From the NCBI GenBank assembly GCA_001970855.1, contig LSSN01002142.1, positions 1 to 20,734 on the forward strand: a DNA stretch of 20,734 nucleotides. Direction: 5' to 3'. The notes under the pieces were generated by a model. That model was given only the letters and a program-made list of their open reading frames with translations, made no database searches and was not told where the DNA came from. Origin of the DNA: Smittium culicis. Taxonomy: Eukaryota; Kickxellomycota; Harpellomycetes; Harpellales; Legeriomycetaceae. How positions within the stretch are numbered: position 1 is the first letter of the stretch; each line of letters begins with the position of its first letter. This document shows, in pieces, positions 1-9,043 of this stretch. A program made the translations under genes and the position numbers.

Positions 1-707
1 CCTGTATACTTTTCAACTATATTTACTGGATCACCAGTAACTTTAATGGAGTTGTAGGTGTTAGAAATAGGGATGGTAAATAGCTGGTTACGATCGTCCA
101 AGATCCATTCATTCCAATGTCTTACAAAAAGTTTTTTGTGAACTACTCCAGAGCTTGGTAAATTAGCAATTCTATCTCTTTCAACTACGGATTGGTCCAT
201 GGTCATACCTTTATATACAGATGCAGTGAATGCGAGTCTACCAGCTTCTTTACTATACACTATATTACTGACGCTGCTTGTAAAGTTTGTAAGCTGGCTT
301 ACTTTTCCATCGACGGTTGATACTGTGAACACGTTTAATGCTTGGGATCCACGAACTGCCAAAAACGCGACAGTACTATCATCTATCCAAATTGGTTGAT
401 TGTCATTTTGATTATCTGTGAAACTTGTGAGATCAATTGCTGAGCTGAATCCTTTAGTTATATCTACCCATCTCAAGTTTCTTTTATTTGTATTGTCAGT
501 CTTATTGTACTTTGATTGAGGGTAAACGACCTGTTTTTTGTTTGGGGAAAGCGCTGGTGATCCAATTCTTTTTAGTTGGATGTAAATTTCAGGATTAAAT
601 TTTGTGTACTTGTTCCAATCTGGGAATTGGCTTGGGCTAGGATTAAAAACATCAGCTAGCCCTAGGTGAGCTAGAGAAGTTATAAAAAATATACCTAAAA
701 ACTTCAT
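1..707 (-). CDS. Secreted dipeptidyl-peptidase V-like serine protease, paralogue A (N-terminal part, cut by window edge)
   Basis: Reading the minus strand from the ATG at 707-705 gives 235 uninterrupted codons to the left edge. The product starts with a signal peptide (MKFLGIFFITSLAHLGLA, hydrophobic core, likely cleaved near residue 18), then FNPSPSQFPDW and a beta-propeller N-half with QLKRIGSPALSP, QPIWIDDSTVAFLAVRG, LPSSGVVH and RHWNEWILDDRNQLFT. A hand alignment to the complete gene at the right end is gap-free with about 130 of 235 residues identical (~55%). Sequons at N68 and N141 are shared. This is the first in-frame ATG after an upstream in-frame stop, and it sits directly before the signal peptide. 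The family (S9C, DPP5) removes Xaa-Ala or similar dipeptides from extracellular peptides; this substrate preference is family knowledge, not visible here. The hydrolase domain and catalytic triad lie outside the window, so activity of this copy cannot be judged. Confidence 0.93.
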   Translation of the reverse strand, partial: MKFLGIFFITSLAHLGLADVFNPSPSQFPDWNKYTKFNPEIYIQLKRIGSPALSPNKKQVVYPQSKYNKTDNTNKRNLRWVDITKGFSSAIDLTSFTDNQNDNQPIWIDDSTVAFLAVRGSQALNVFTVSTVDGKVSQLTNFTSSVSNIVYSKEAGRLAFTASVYKGMTMDQSVVERDRIANLPSSGVVHKKLFVRHWNEWILDDRNQLFTIPISNTYNSIKVTGDPVNIVEKYT

Positions 708-2147
708 GAGTTCTAAAGCCTTGAGGCGGACAAATTTAGTATTATTATTACTATTACTATAAATTAGAGTACAAGAATATTGTAATTAAAATTTCTATAG
801 TTTAAAGCGAATTAGTATAACTTTTTTTTATAATTTTGTCATAATTCCTGGTCTTTATATTCTGAGTACCTGTCAATAAACTTTGAATACCATTGCGTTT
901 ATATTTGAAGTGCGAATTTTATTATATTTTTTATTGTGTGTGAAATTAAATTTGTAATCAGTAAACTAATTTTGATCTGTTGGAAAATTTTGAAAACTCA
1001 AACAAATTATTTATGTAACAAAAATAAAAAAATACCATACTTTTTTGTGAAACCTAAATGTCGCAACATGTGGTATTGAACTGGATCATATATTTGAACA
1101 TTGCCCCTTAAAAAGTCAAATTACAGATAATGCTATATTTACTCATTATAATAGCACACATATTCCTCAAATTGAGATCATATATTCTTGATAAAAAGAG
1201 GAAATGCAATTGTTTAAAATCTAATACTGAATAAACAAAAAAATCCCGCTATTTTTTTCTCATAAAAAATTTAATTTTATTCAAGATTCAATATCATTTC
1301 ATACTTGATTTAATATTTGTAGCTATTAGTTAAATAATTTATATCAAACAATACTTAATGATTATTTATATAATATTCGCAAACAAGAGTTTACTAATGC
1401 ATATTAAAGTGTGAAATTGATGTTTTTTAATGTTTGTTGCTTATTGTTTTTTTTTTCCTCAACACTTACACGGGCGAACGACTGTTATTTATTATTAAAT
1501 ATAGAAAATTAGACTCGACAATAATAATTAAATTCTCAAGATCGATAATTTATTGATAAATGCTAATGATGTATCGAATAATCAACTTGCTATTAAATGC
1601 TTATGAATAAATAATCGTTTTTTATTAAGGCTATTGGACATTAAACGATTTAAAAAAAATCATGTTTTTTCACCATATGAATTTTTTTTTTCTTTTACGC
1701 TTTATAGGATCGACGCATTTAAACTTTGCCAAAACATAATTGGATAAACCTTATAAAAATATCATTCCATTGGAAGCATAAAAATTAATGGCCAATAAAT
1801 TATTAAAATAAAATATTGATTTATCAATTTGTCATTAGGTTGCATAATTTTGGTAGTTAAAAAAAAGACATAGGCTCCTAAAAGATTCTTTAGTTACGCT
1901 GCCGTTAGACCAGCAGAGGAATTTTTAGTATTAAAATATTAGTTTTTTTATTCCTTGCACCAACTTTACTACTTTTGTTAGTTTGCTTTAACGCATGGTT
2001 TCTGTTATTGTTATCGTGCCAATAAAATTCCGAAATTAAAAAATAAAAATAAAAAAATTGGCCCCTAAAAGGGATAAACTCATTTATTAAACATAATTTG
2101 ATTTGCCAAGTTGATATCATTTGTTATAATTATGTTGTTAATATCCA
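708..2147. other. AT-rich 5' flank of paralogue A, no gene seen
   Basis: The stretch is full of homopolymer A/T runs and has stops in all frames. The minus-strand open frame at 1905-2120 has low-complexity composition and no family resemblance, so I do not call it. The promoter of paralogue A must lie at the left end of this stretch, but no motif stands out apart from a short more G+C-rich patch just upstream of its ATG (about 718-730). Confidence 0.5.
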
Positions 2148-2245
2148 ATAAAATGTTATGATTTTTATATGATTTTATAGATTGTAATTTGGTTGGTTAA
2201 ATTTGGAGGATAAAAAATAGTCTACCTTCCTTGAAACGGCTAAAT
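2148..2245 (+). repeat. Diverged partial copy of the ~165-190 bp dispersed repeat (copy 4)
   Basis: The segment ggttggttaaatttggagga, then taaaaaatagtctacc and cggctaaa (2191-2244), matches in order the 3' half of the repeat at 16476-16660 (ggttatatctggtgga, aaaaatagtcaaccgcc, gggttaaa). The preceding ttatgatttttatatgattt resembles the 5' part of copies 1 and 3, implying an internal deletion. The match is by eye and weak at the edges. Confidence 0.45.
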
Positions 2246-2883
2246 CATTTAAAGTAATTACGCTACTGTCTTTCTGAAAGAGATATATTCAATTATTACG
2301 ATATTTGTATTATGTTTCTATTCATTAAAGGCATATTGAATTTTGAAACTTATCAATAATTGAAATTTTAATATATACTTGTTTGATTAATCATGTATAT
2401 TTGTAAAAGTATAATTAAAATCGATGTAAAAAAAAATGCTGACTTTTTAGTTGTTATTCAGTTTTTTCTAAAATAGAACTAAATATTTAATATAGCCTAA
2501 TTCTAAAAAAATGATGTAATTATATAGGCCTGAAACGTTTCTGAAACTAAATCTCGTAATTTAATTAAACATGATGTACTAAGTGCTCATTTTTAATTAA
2601 TTTTACAGATACATAAAATAAACATACCTGTAAATTTACTTTGCGTAGCTTAAATCCATAATTTTTGGGTGTAAAAACTACAAAACTGACAATTCAAATA
2701 TATCAAGAATAAAGAGGAAATATACAGCACGCAACAATTCGTGCATCTATATAACCAGTTTTATCTAAAAAATAAATATAATAAGATACGAAAGCATATG
2801 ACTTACATTAAATTCCCCTCATTATGTAATCCGATTATTATTTAGTCAAAAAAGCTCAAAAGTGCCAAAGTATTACATCTCTT
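2246..2883. other. AT-rich intergenic DNA, nothing recognised
   Basis: No open frame of note and no motif or structured repeat was found. Confidence 0.5.
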
Positions 2884-3081
2884 TTATCCCTGTTCCGTCT
2901 AGTAATCTTAAAAAAAATCAAATTTATGATTCGTTTATGATTTTAAAGCAAGTTTATTATTTGCTGTTCTTTTTTAACATATTATTATTTCTTAGGGCCT
3001 TGGAGTTATAGTAAAATAATTGAACACAGTTTTCTACATTTGGTAGAACAAAAATAGTCTACTGCCAGTTAAAGGCTTAAA
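2884..3081 (+). repeat. Dispersed ~165-190 bp repeat, copy 1
   Basis: Shared blocks with the copies at 16476-16660 and 16661-16827 are, in order: aaatttatgattcgtttatg, gcaagtttattatttgctgt, a central T-rich block, agggcctt, gaacacagtt, then aacaaaaatagtctactgcc and ttaaaggctt. The copy lies in the same orientation as the others but more than 13 kb away. No coding potential is visible. The family is unidentified; a SINE, MITE or terminal-repeat fragment are all possible. Confidence 0.75.
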
Positions 3082-3915
3082 CAAATTTAAAAATGAAAGA
3101 TATACTTTGCAATCCAAAATCAAATGCGATACAAGGTTATTTCGAAGAGAAAACCATTAAAAAAATCATATTCATTGATGTTTTTTTTTAATTCTAATCT
3201 ATATTTATTTTTTCAAATAGGGAAGCTTTTTATAATTAAACTTATCTATTCCCAACTATTTTTTTCTCAAGCTAATATCCCAAAGCCGAGTATTGAGCTA
3301 AAAAAAAAAATTTCAAAGTTTCCGAATAGCCTGCGTGATTGATACAGTTACCACTTATAAATAGCTGCAGATTTATATAAATTCGATTAATCGTCATTCT
3401 TTGTTTCATGAGTCCTTTTAAGATATCTCAATTACTCATTATATAAATTATAAAATAAATGAATTTTATTCACGAAACAAATTGCATTTTGGAACTAATC
3501 GAAAACTAGTATGAGCTTACGAATTATCCAGAAATTGTTGGGACTCTTAAAAAGCTACAAATAAAGGAGTACTTGATTTTAATATTACCGTATTTATTAC
3601 CACTTTTTAATCGAATTTTCTTCGTATATTTATCTGCATGTTCACTTTACCCGTTTTGTGTTAAAATACTTTTTACTGAATAAAACTTTACCTCAGAGAT
3701 GGGATATATATAGCGTTACAATCTTTATTGGATAAAGTATAGCGAAATTTCAAATTTAAAACTAAAAACAACTATATTGATATAATCTTAGTAAAGCACG
3801 CATTAACGTGTCCTTTATGATCTTTTCTTTCGCATAGGTACAATACGGATTTTAAATAAAGGTTATAGTACATAATTTTATATTATTTAATATTAATCAC
3901 TAAAACCTAGTCAGA
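3082..3915. other. AT-rich intergenic DNA with one small inverted repeat
   Basis: The plus-strand open frame 3124-3342 is Lys/Phe/Ile-rich, as expected for AT-biased noise, and matches no family I know. A 12-nt inverted repeat with one mismatch (TTTGTTTCATGA at 3400-3411 and TCACGAAACAAA at 3470-3481) could form a hairpin or be a tiny foldback element. Confidence 0.4.
3400..3481. repeat. Small imperfect inverted repeat (12-nt arms, 58-nt loop)
   Basis: The arms TTTGTTTCATGA (3400-3411) and TCACGAAACAAA (3470-3481) are reverse complements at 11 of 12 positions. No clear target-site duplication flanks them, and the 58-nt interior is plain AT-rich DNA. It could be chance in this composition. 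Confidence 0.3.
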
Positions 3916-4835
3916 ATGATCAACGAGCTTTCTGAACAAATCAGATTGCTCAGAGTTGAAAATTCCGAAACACAAAATACACTAAGGCAACGCCAAAAGG
4001 GTATGAAAACATAATCTCAACCAGTTCTCAAAAAAGTTATCCCTCGGGCGCCTCCTAGAGTCTTAATAAATTTTCCCGAGCTAACTGATACAAATCCGTT
4101 AATAGAAGAAGACTTATTTAGAACCGCATAATAGACGATGAGCGTAGAGACATTATTTACAGCTGCTCAAAGAGCATATCAACGCGTTACTCTATTCACA
4201 CACTGAAAGACGCAGTTTCAGCTGCAGTGAATATGTCTGAAACTGCCTTATATGGTATACAATCACCTTTTTCCAACCTTTATAGGCCTATAGAATATTA
4301 TATCTATAAAAATTCAATTGATAATACATTGAACAATCACTAAAATAACATAGATATCAGTTTTGCCTTAGGCATGAGACTGCTTTTAGATGATATTGCC
4401 TGAAATCCAATGAAAAAAATTTTTTTTCATACGGTTAGTAAGTCTATGGAACTACCAGATAGAGTTCCAAGATTAGACAAGCAGTAGAAGATTCATTTTT
4501 CAATACTTAAGAGGTTGACATTGCGATAGAAACAGGCAAAAAAATCAAATAAAAAGCCTGAAATAATGAGAGGGTTCTTTTATCAACGCCATCAGGAAGC
4601 AGTAAGCAACACTAATACTACTACGCCAAATCAAAGTGTGAATAAATATACTACACCGAGTCAAGGAACATCAGCTAAACAGATGATGAGTCAAATATTT
4701 CAACAGAAAGGCAATAATTCAAGCTTTCAGTTTATCAACCGGAATCTCTATTTGTGGAGAGGGTTTACTTTCTATGATCCAATCAGTTTGGAAAAAACAA
4801 AAGACAGTCAAAGGAGGCAATATTCAGCGACATAG
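3916..4835 (+). pseudogene. Decayed ORF1 (gag-like) of a DIRS-like retrotransposon, running into the RT N-terminus
   Basis: From the ATG at 3916, frame 1 reads MINELSEQIRLLRVENSETQ with one stop at 4012, continues through VIPRAPPRVLINFPELTDTN, and hits TAA TAG at 4129-4134. The reading then moves to frame 0, which is open from 4134 to 4340: DDERRDIIYSCSKSI, DAVSAAVNMSETALYGIQS and RPIEYYIYKN. After stops at 4341 and near 4401 the same frame resumes, with the Asn/Gln/Ser/Thr-rich run HQEAVSNTNTTTPNQSVNKY (4566-4835). Around 4745-4790 another frame reads GEGLLSMIQSVWKK, resembling the VGGR..F...W start of DIRS-type reverse transcriptases. I recognise the alternation of charged and ALYGIQ-like blocks from ORF1 of DIRS-like elements of early-diverging fungi. 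That is recall, not a search. The nucleic-acid-binding role is inferred. Confidence 0.7.
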
Positions 4836-4929
4836 GCAATTCAGATTCCATTCATTAAAACGTCACAAAATATAGATGAACGTTACAAGATATTCCTCCA
4901 TAATTATTTCTCAAAGAAAAATATTTAGT

Positions 4930-5285
4930 TGTCATCTTTATTTTATAAATTACAAAAATCATAAAGTAAATCCTAAGTAAAAAAGATGATTTAGTTAAAC
5001 TAATTTTCAAACCCCCCCCCCCCATTTATAAACCTTAGGTAAAATACATTGTATCTTTATCATCCTTCATAAAAGTAAGTAAAATAGAGACTTTGGTTAG
5101 GTGAGACTTAATATTTCAATTCGCTCATAATAATATTAACTAACCATCGCTCGTGGATCTCGGTTAATTCTACATTAAAAGACCCACATTTAATTCAGGG
5201 CCGCGGTCCGATATTAATTCTCACTCCTCCCACCATTTCGCGCAACTCAAGGGGGAAAAAAATTAATGAAGCGAGTTATGTAATT
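4930..5285. other. Unassigned ~350 bp interrupting the DIRS-like reading frame
   Basis: RT-like translation stops making sense after KIFLHNYFSKKNI (about 4925) and resumes at RATVEVVNKSPTLYSQ (about 5315). DIRS-type enzymes normally join these blocks by only a few tens of residues. The interval contains a run of 12 C residues (5012-5023), a GGGCCGCGGTCC-type G+C-rich palindrome near 5199-5210, and a CT/C-rich stretch, all unlike the surrounding element. It may be a secondary insertion. No convincing terminal repeats or target-site duplication could be seen. Confidence 0.4.
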
Positions 5286-5289
5286 TAGA

Positions 5290-6970
5290 AGAAAGTATTT
5301 CTTTATTATCTATCCGTGCAACAGTCGAGGTAGTGAACAAATCCCCCACGCTTTACAGTCAAACATTTTCAATTTTAAAAGAAAACCGGAGATATGTGCA
5401 AGATTTAGACTTGAGATTACTGAATACCCATGTACAGATAAAGCACCTCAATATGGAATCATTAAACACAATATATAAGATTATTTCGATAAAATGTTAT
5501 CCAGCTTTGATAGATCCGTAGGATGCAATTCTTCACACCTAAATGCACAAGAAATATCTTATATTACTATGGAATGGCAAAACTTTCCAGTTTTGAGTTC
5601 TCTCCTATAAACTATCCCTCAGAACTCTGATTCTCACCAAGATCCTACTATTAATATTAGAATGGACTCGGTTGATAGCATTAAATATATCAACATATAA
5701 AGACAATATTCATTTAGCCATGAAAGATTTCAAGGCTTGTCTAGAGAATGAAAAATTAGTTCAAATAAATTTGGTTTATCTACTTTTTATACTAAAATCT
5801 TACTAGCCTTCTCTTATCCTCATAAAAATAATATAACATTTGATAATGCAAATAAACACCAGAATCATGACAAACAAAGTTCCTATTAGCAAAGTTCGCT
5901 ATCTCAGGAGAGAGCTATCTGAGTTAATATATAGAGATGAAAAGTAATTAAGATATCTTACAAGATACATTGGGAAAGCCCATAAAATAGCAGCTGCTCT
6001 CCCATGGACAATCGATGTTGAGAAGACTACTGAGGTTGAAAAAAAAAACATATAATAATAAAAAAATACTGGTCTTCTACACTAAATATTGCAAATCAGA
6101 CCAGGCAGATTTTTATATGGTTGAGGGATCATTTCTACATATAGAGCGGCTAATCCTTCCTCCCAAAAACCCCATGATAAGTTTTTTATAGATCCTTCAG
6201 ACATAGAATGGGGAATAGTTGTGGGGTCGAAATCCTTCTCAGGATTCTGGTATCCATCAGAGATATCGCTACACATCCACGAAAAAGAACTGTTAGAAAT
6301 ATTAAAAGCTATCTCGATTCGAATGATAGTATGGAACTATGGATTAGCCTATTTTGACAATAACACATCCATCTTATACATAGGAAAACATACGGTACTT
6401 CTTCAGATAGGTTATTGAGTATTTTAGAGATAATATTGTTAAAATGTCTAGAGACAAATGCTCGACCACAAATGAAGTATGAATTCCAAAATTTTGCCCT
6501 GTGGATGAACCCTCAAAATTTACTGCTGGAAAATATAGCTCATTATCAAATATTATATTCACGAAAACAAAATCATGCCTAAAACCCCACAAAATAGATA
6601 TATTTTCTTCACAGAAGAGCAAAGAGGTTAAAAAAGTATTTCAGTTAAAATATAAACCCAAATTCAATATGAATAAACACTCTATCTCAAAGTTTATAAC
6701 GATGGATCAACCCTTACATTTGCCCATCATATAATTTAATAGCTCAAATAAAATAAAAAATTCACAGATCGGGGTTGAAAATGGTGCTGATACCTTAATT
6801 ATGCAGGTCAGCTATCTAATTTCGGGTGTATAGAAGCTTATGATATTAAAACCAATAATTACCAAAGCTATAGCAATATTACCAAATTCAAAAACTGAAA
6901 AAAATCCGTTCATTGAGAACAAGAGTTGGAATCTGGTGATATGAAGACTCATTATAGCACCTATCAATAA
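5290..6970 (+). pseudogene. Decayed DIRS-like reverse transcriptase-RNase H; no recombinase follows
   Basis: Frame 2 carries one long decayed product from about 5300 to 6418, broken by scattered stops but no frameshift. RT fingers and palm: NKSPTLYSQTFSILKENRRY, LDLRLLNTHV and MESLNTIYKIIS, then a stop inside the motif-A block at 5519-5521 (LIDP*DAILH). WNGKTFQF follows, and the polymerase box reads YKDN (5696-5707) where DIRS enzymes have Y.DD, so one catalytic Asp is lost. KVRYLRRELSELI and RYIGKAHKIAAALPW are the connection. RNase H: DPSDIEWGIVVGSKSFSGFW, HIHEKELLEILKA and YFDNNTS keep the D, E, D positions. After 6416 the frame shifts to YGTSSDRLLSILE and CLETNARPQMKYE, then shifts again to VDEPSKF and PHKIDIFSSQKSKEVKK. 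Remnants to about 6960 (LPNSKTEKNPFIENKSWNL) are the linker that precedes the tyrosine recombinase in DIRS elements. The recombinase itself is missing. Confidence 0.82.
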
Positions 6971-6978
6971 ACTATATC

Positions 6979-7004
6979 TATCTCTTTCTCTCTCTGTCTC
7001 TCTT
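6979..7004 (+). repeat. CT-rich microsatellite
   Basis: Imperfect (TC)n run, tctctttctctctctgtctc and flanks, lying between the broken end of the DIRS-like element and the foldback block. Confidence 0.8.
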
Positions 7005-7090
7005 AGAAAATTTTTAGTTGAGTAGCGAATAGGTTAAGAGAATTATATAAATTTTTATTTATTATATACTATTCGCTTACTCAGAGTATG
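7005..7090 (+). repeat. Foldback repeat block, copy 1
   Basis: GAGTAGCGAATAG (7020-7032) faces CTATTCGCTTACTC (7069-7082), a 13-nt inverted repeat with a single inserted base. It encloses an AT-rich core (aggttaagagaattatataa, tttttatttatta). The whole block, including the tctctctct lead-in and gaaaatttttagttg, has a counterpart at about 20322-20417. It ends just before the 5'-truncated LINE. Confidence 0.65.
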
Positions 7091-7116
7091 GAAGCATTAT
7101 ACTATGGTATGTTATC

Positions 7117-9043
7117 ATGGGTTTACTTCATGATAAAACAAATAGCAAGGCTCCGGAAGCAAATGGTGTACCATCTGAATTATGGAGCCTTATTATGGCT
7201 GAGACAACGCCTACATAAGGACTATCAAAACTAGTAAAAAAAATCATAACTATTATGAATGACACTGTGGATTACTCCGGTATCTAGAAACTACAGTAGT
7301 GTACCCAGTCCCTAAAAAAGGTGACCTGAAAGACTCCGATAACTACCGAGGGATATCACTGATTCCAACACTGGCAAAACTGGTGGCCAAAATTGTGGCC
7401 ACAAAACTCAGAAAAATCGACGTGAAATACCAAATACTGTTAAAAGAGCAAGCTGGATTCAGGAATTTTGAGGAGTGTGCGGGCCAAGCGACCACTCTAT
7501 ACGAAACAGTACGCCGGCGTAAAATTCAGAACATGGAAACATGGCTGCGCTATATTTACTACAGCAAAACCTACGACCGGGTCCCCCACATGGCCCTACT
7601 GCATAAACTGCGATCAGTAGGCATTGGGGGAAAACTTCTCAATATGATCAAGAGCATGTATGATGCCCCGAAAATCGCAGTTAGAGTTGGAAATGAAGTT
7701 TCCAACCCCGCTGAATACCTCTGTGGAGTGCGGCAAGGGTGCCCAGCCTCGCCGATACTCTTCGATTTCTACATCGACATATTCAAGGGTGTACGAGGTG
7801 TGCGGGTGCCTGGGCTCACCTCGCGCATACCAGGACTACTGTTTGCCGACGATGCCGTGCTATTGGCCGAATCATCAGCCGAGCTACAATCCGCACTGGA
7901 TACCATAACCGAATGGTCGGACACTTGGGAAATGGCTGTGAATGCCTCCAAGTGCGGGATTATGACTATAAGTGGGGATTTGACCACAAATATGATCCTG
8001 CAGGGCCAAAAAGTCAACTCCACCGACCAGTACACCTACTTGGGCTATATTATGAATAGCAAGTGGGATGTATCTGGGACGATCAAGAACAACAAGAACA
8101 AGGTCAGGAAGGCTGTATACGCTGCCTACAGCTTTCTGAGACGGTCTGATGTGCTCAAAGCACTAAAAATCAAGTTTATCAATCTATTACTGGTACCGAT
8201 TGGATGTTACGGTGGGGAGACATTTGGCATGTGCGAAGCCAGATGCAAGCCCATACAGTCAGAAATCGACAAGGCGATCCGAATGGTTGCCAATGTCGGA
8301 AAATCAGCGGCCATGGAGCGCATCAGGGATGAACTGGGCATAAGCTCAGTGTTCATGCACACCAGCACAGCCCGTGAGCGTGCATACCATAGTGGCCGAC
8401 CTCAAAAACATGGATCGCCGACCTCATCAAGGCACCGATGAAGGCCCCGATGGCCACCTGAGTGACTGGGAGTGCCCGGTGGATCAAAAAATTCTGCTCT
8501 CAAGATTCAAACGGTCAGACCATCATCACGATAGTTGACCGGAAACGACGAAATAACCGGTCTGTCATCTACCGGTGGACGATGGACCGAAAAATCGGAA
8601 AAAAAGGCAACTGGTTTGACCTTCAAGCTATGTATCCAGACCTGAAACTGGGCCTTCAGGACATTGGAAAATTGCGTATGGGCACATTCCGGACCGCCCA
8701 GCGCCTGTCGAACATGAAAATCGTCGACCAAAAATTCAAAAATTTTTGGCCCTGCTGCAACTTGTGTGTGCCTGAGACGGTCGACCACATACTTCTGAGC
8801 TGCAGCCGGTGGAGAAATCACCGATCAACGACGATCGGCCGGTTCATACCAACATCGATCCGATCTGACGAAAAAATTTTACTGTCTAATTTCAACGAAG
8901 CCCGGTTGGGGCTAGTTGGCAAACTCCTTGGGGGGGAGTCTAAACAATCTTTGAGTCAGCTTCGAGCTGGCACAGCCGATCAGAATTTTGAGCTGGAAAC
9001 AGCCAAATTTTTGAATTTATTAGTTATTCAACAGCACCCTTGA
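7117..9043 (+). pseudogene. 5'-truncated non-LTR retrotransposon reverse transcriptase pseudogene, G+C-rich
   Basis: Three frames carry one ORF2-type product. Frame 1 (from about 7117) gives NSKAPEANGVPSELWSLI, then TAA at 7216. Frame 0 is open from 7263 to the TGA ending at 8441: YPVPKKGDLKDSDNYRGISL, EQAGF, LHKLRSVGIGGKLLN, GVRQGCPASPILF (RT motif B), LLFADDAVLLAES (catalytic box, FADD at 7842-7853), NASKCGIM and TYLGYIMN. Motif A reads YIYYSKTYDRV, so the expected first Asp is Tyr (7557-7559). One base appears missing near 8390. The product resumes in frame 2 with WPTSKTWIADLIKAP, meets TGA at 8459-8461, and is then open to 9043. Its C-terminus has C-x2-C-x6-H-x4-C (8756-8803), the zinc-binding motif typical of non-LTR elements. 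No endonuclease or ORF1 is present. Composition is near half G+C, unlike everything around it. The clade is not determined. Confidence 0.9.

Noticed and set aside
199..399. Plus-strand open frame of 66 codons
   Set aside because: It is antisense to the clearly coding minus-strand DPP5 paralogue A; its resemblance to the antisense frame at 17926-18165 only mirrors conservation of the sense proteins.
1905..2120. Minus-strand open frame of 71 codons
   Set aside because: Low-complexity composition, no recognisable domain, and no supporting context.
5090..5180. Possible tRNA-derived SINE promoter boxes in the DIRS insert
   Set aside because: ggttaggtgagact and ggatctcggttaattc only loosely resemble A and B boxes, and no cloverleaf can be folded.
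6082..6622. Minus-strand open frames opposite the RNase H region
   Set aside because: The plus strand carries the RNase H signature blocks, so these are shadows.
7660..8059. Overlapping open frames on both strands within the LINE
   Set aside because: They overlap the palm of the G+C-rich reverse transcriptase; higher G+C lowers stop frequency and creates such shadows.
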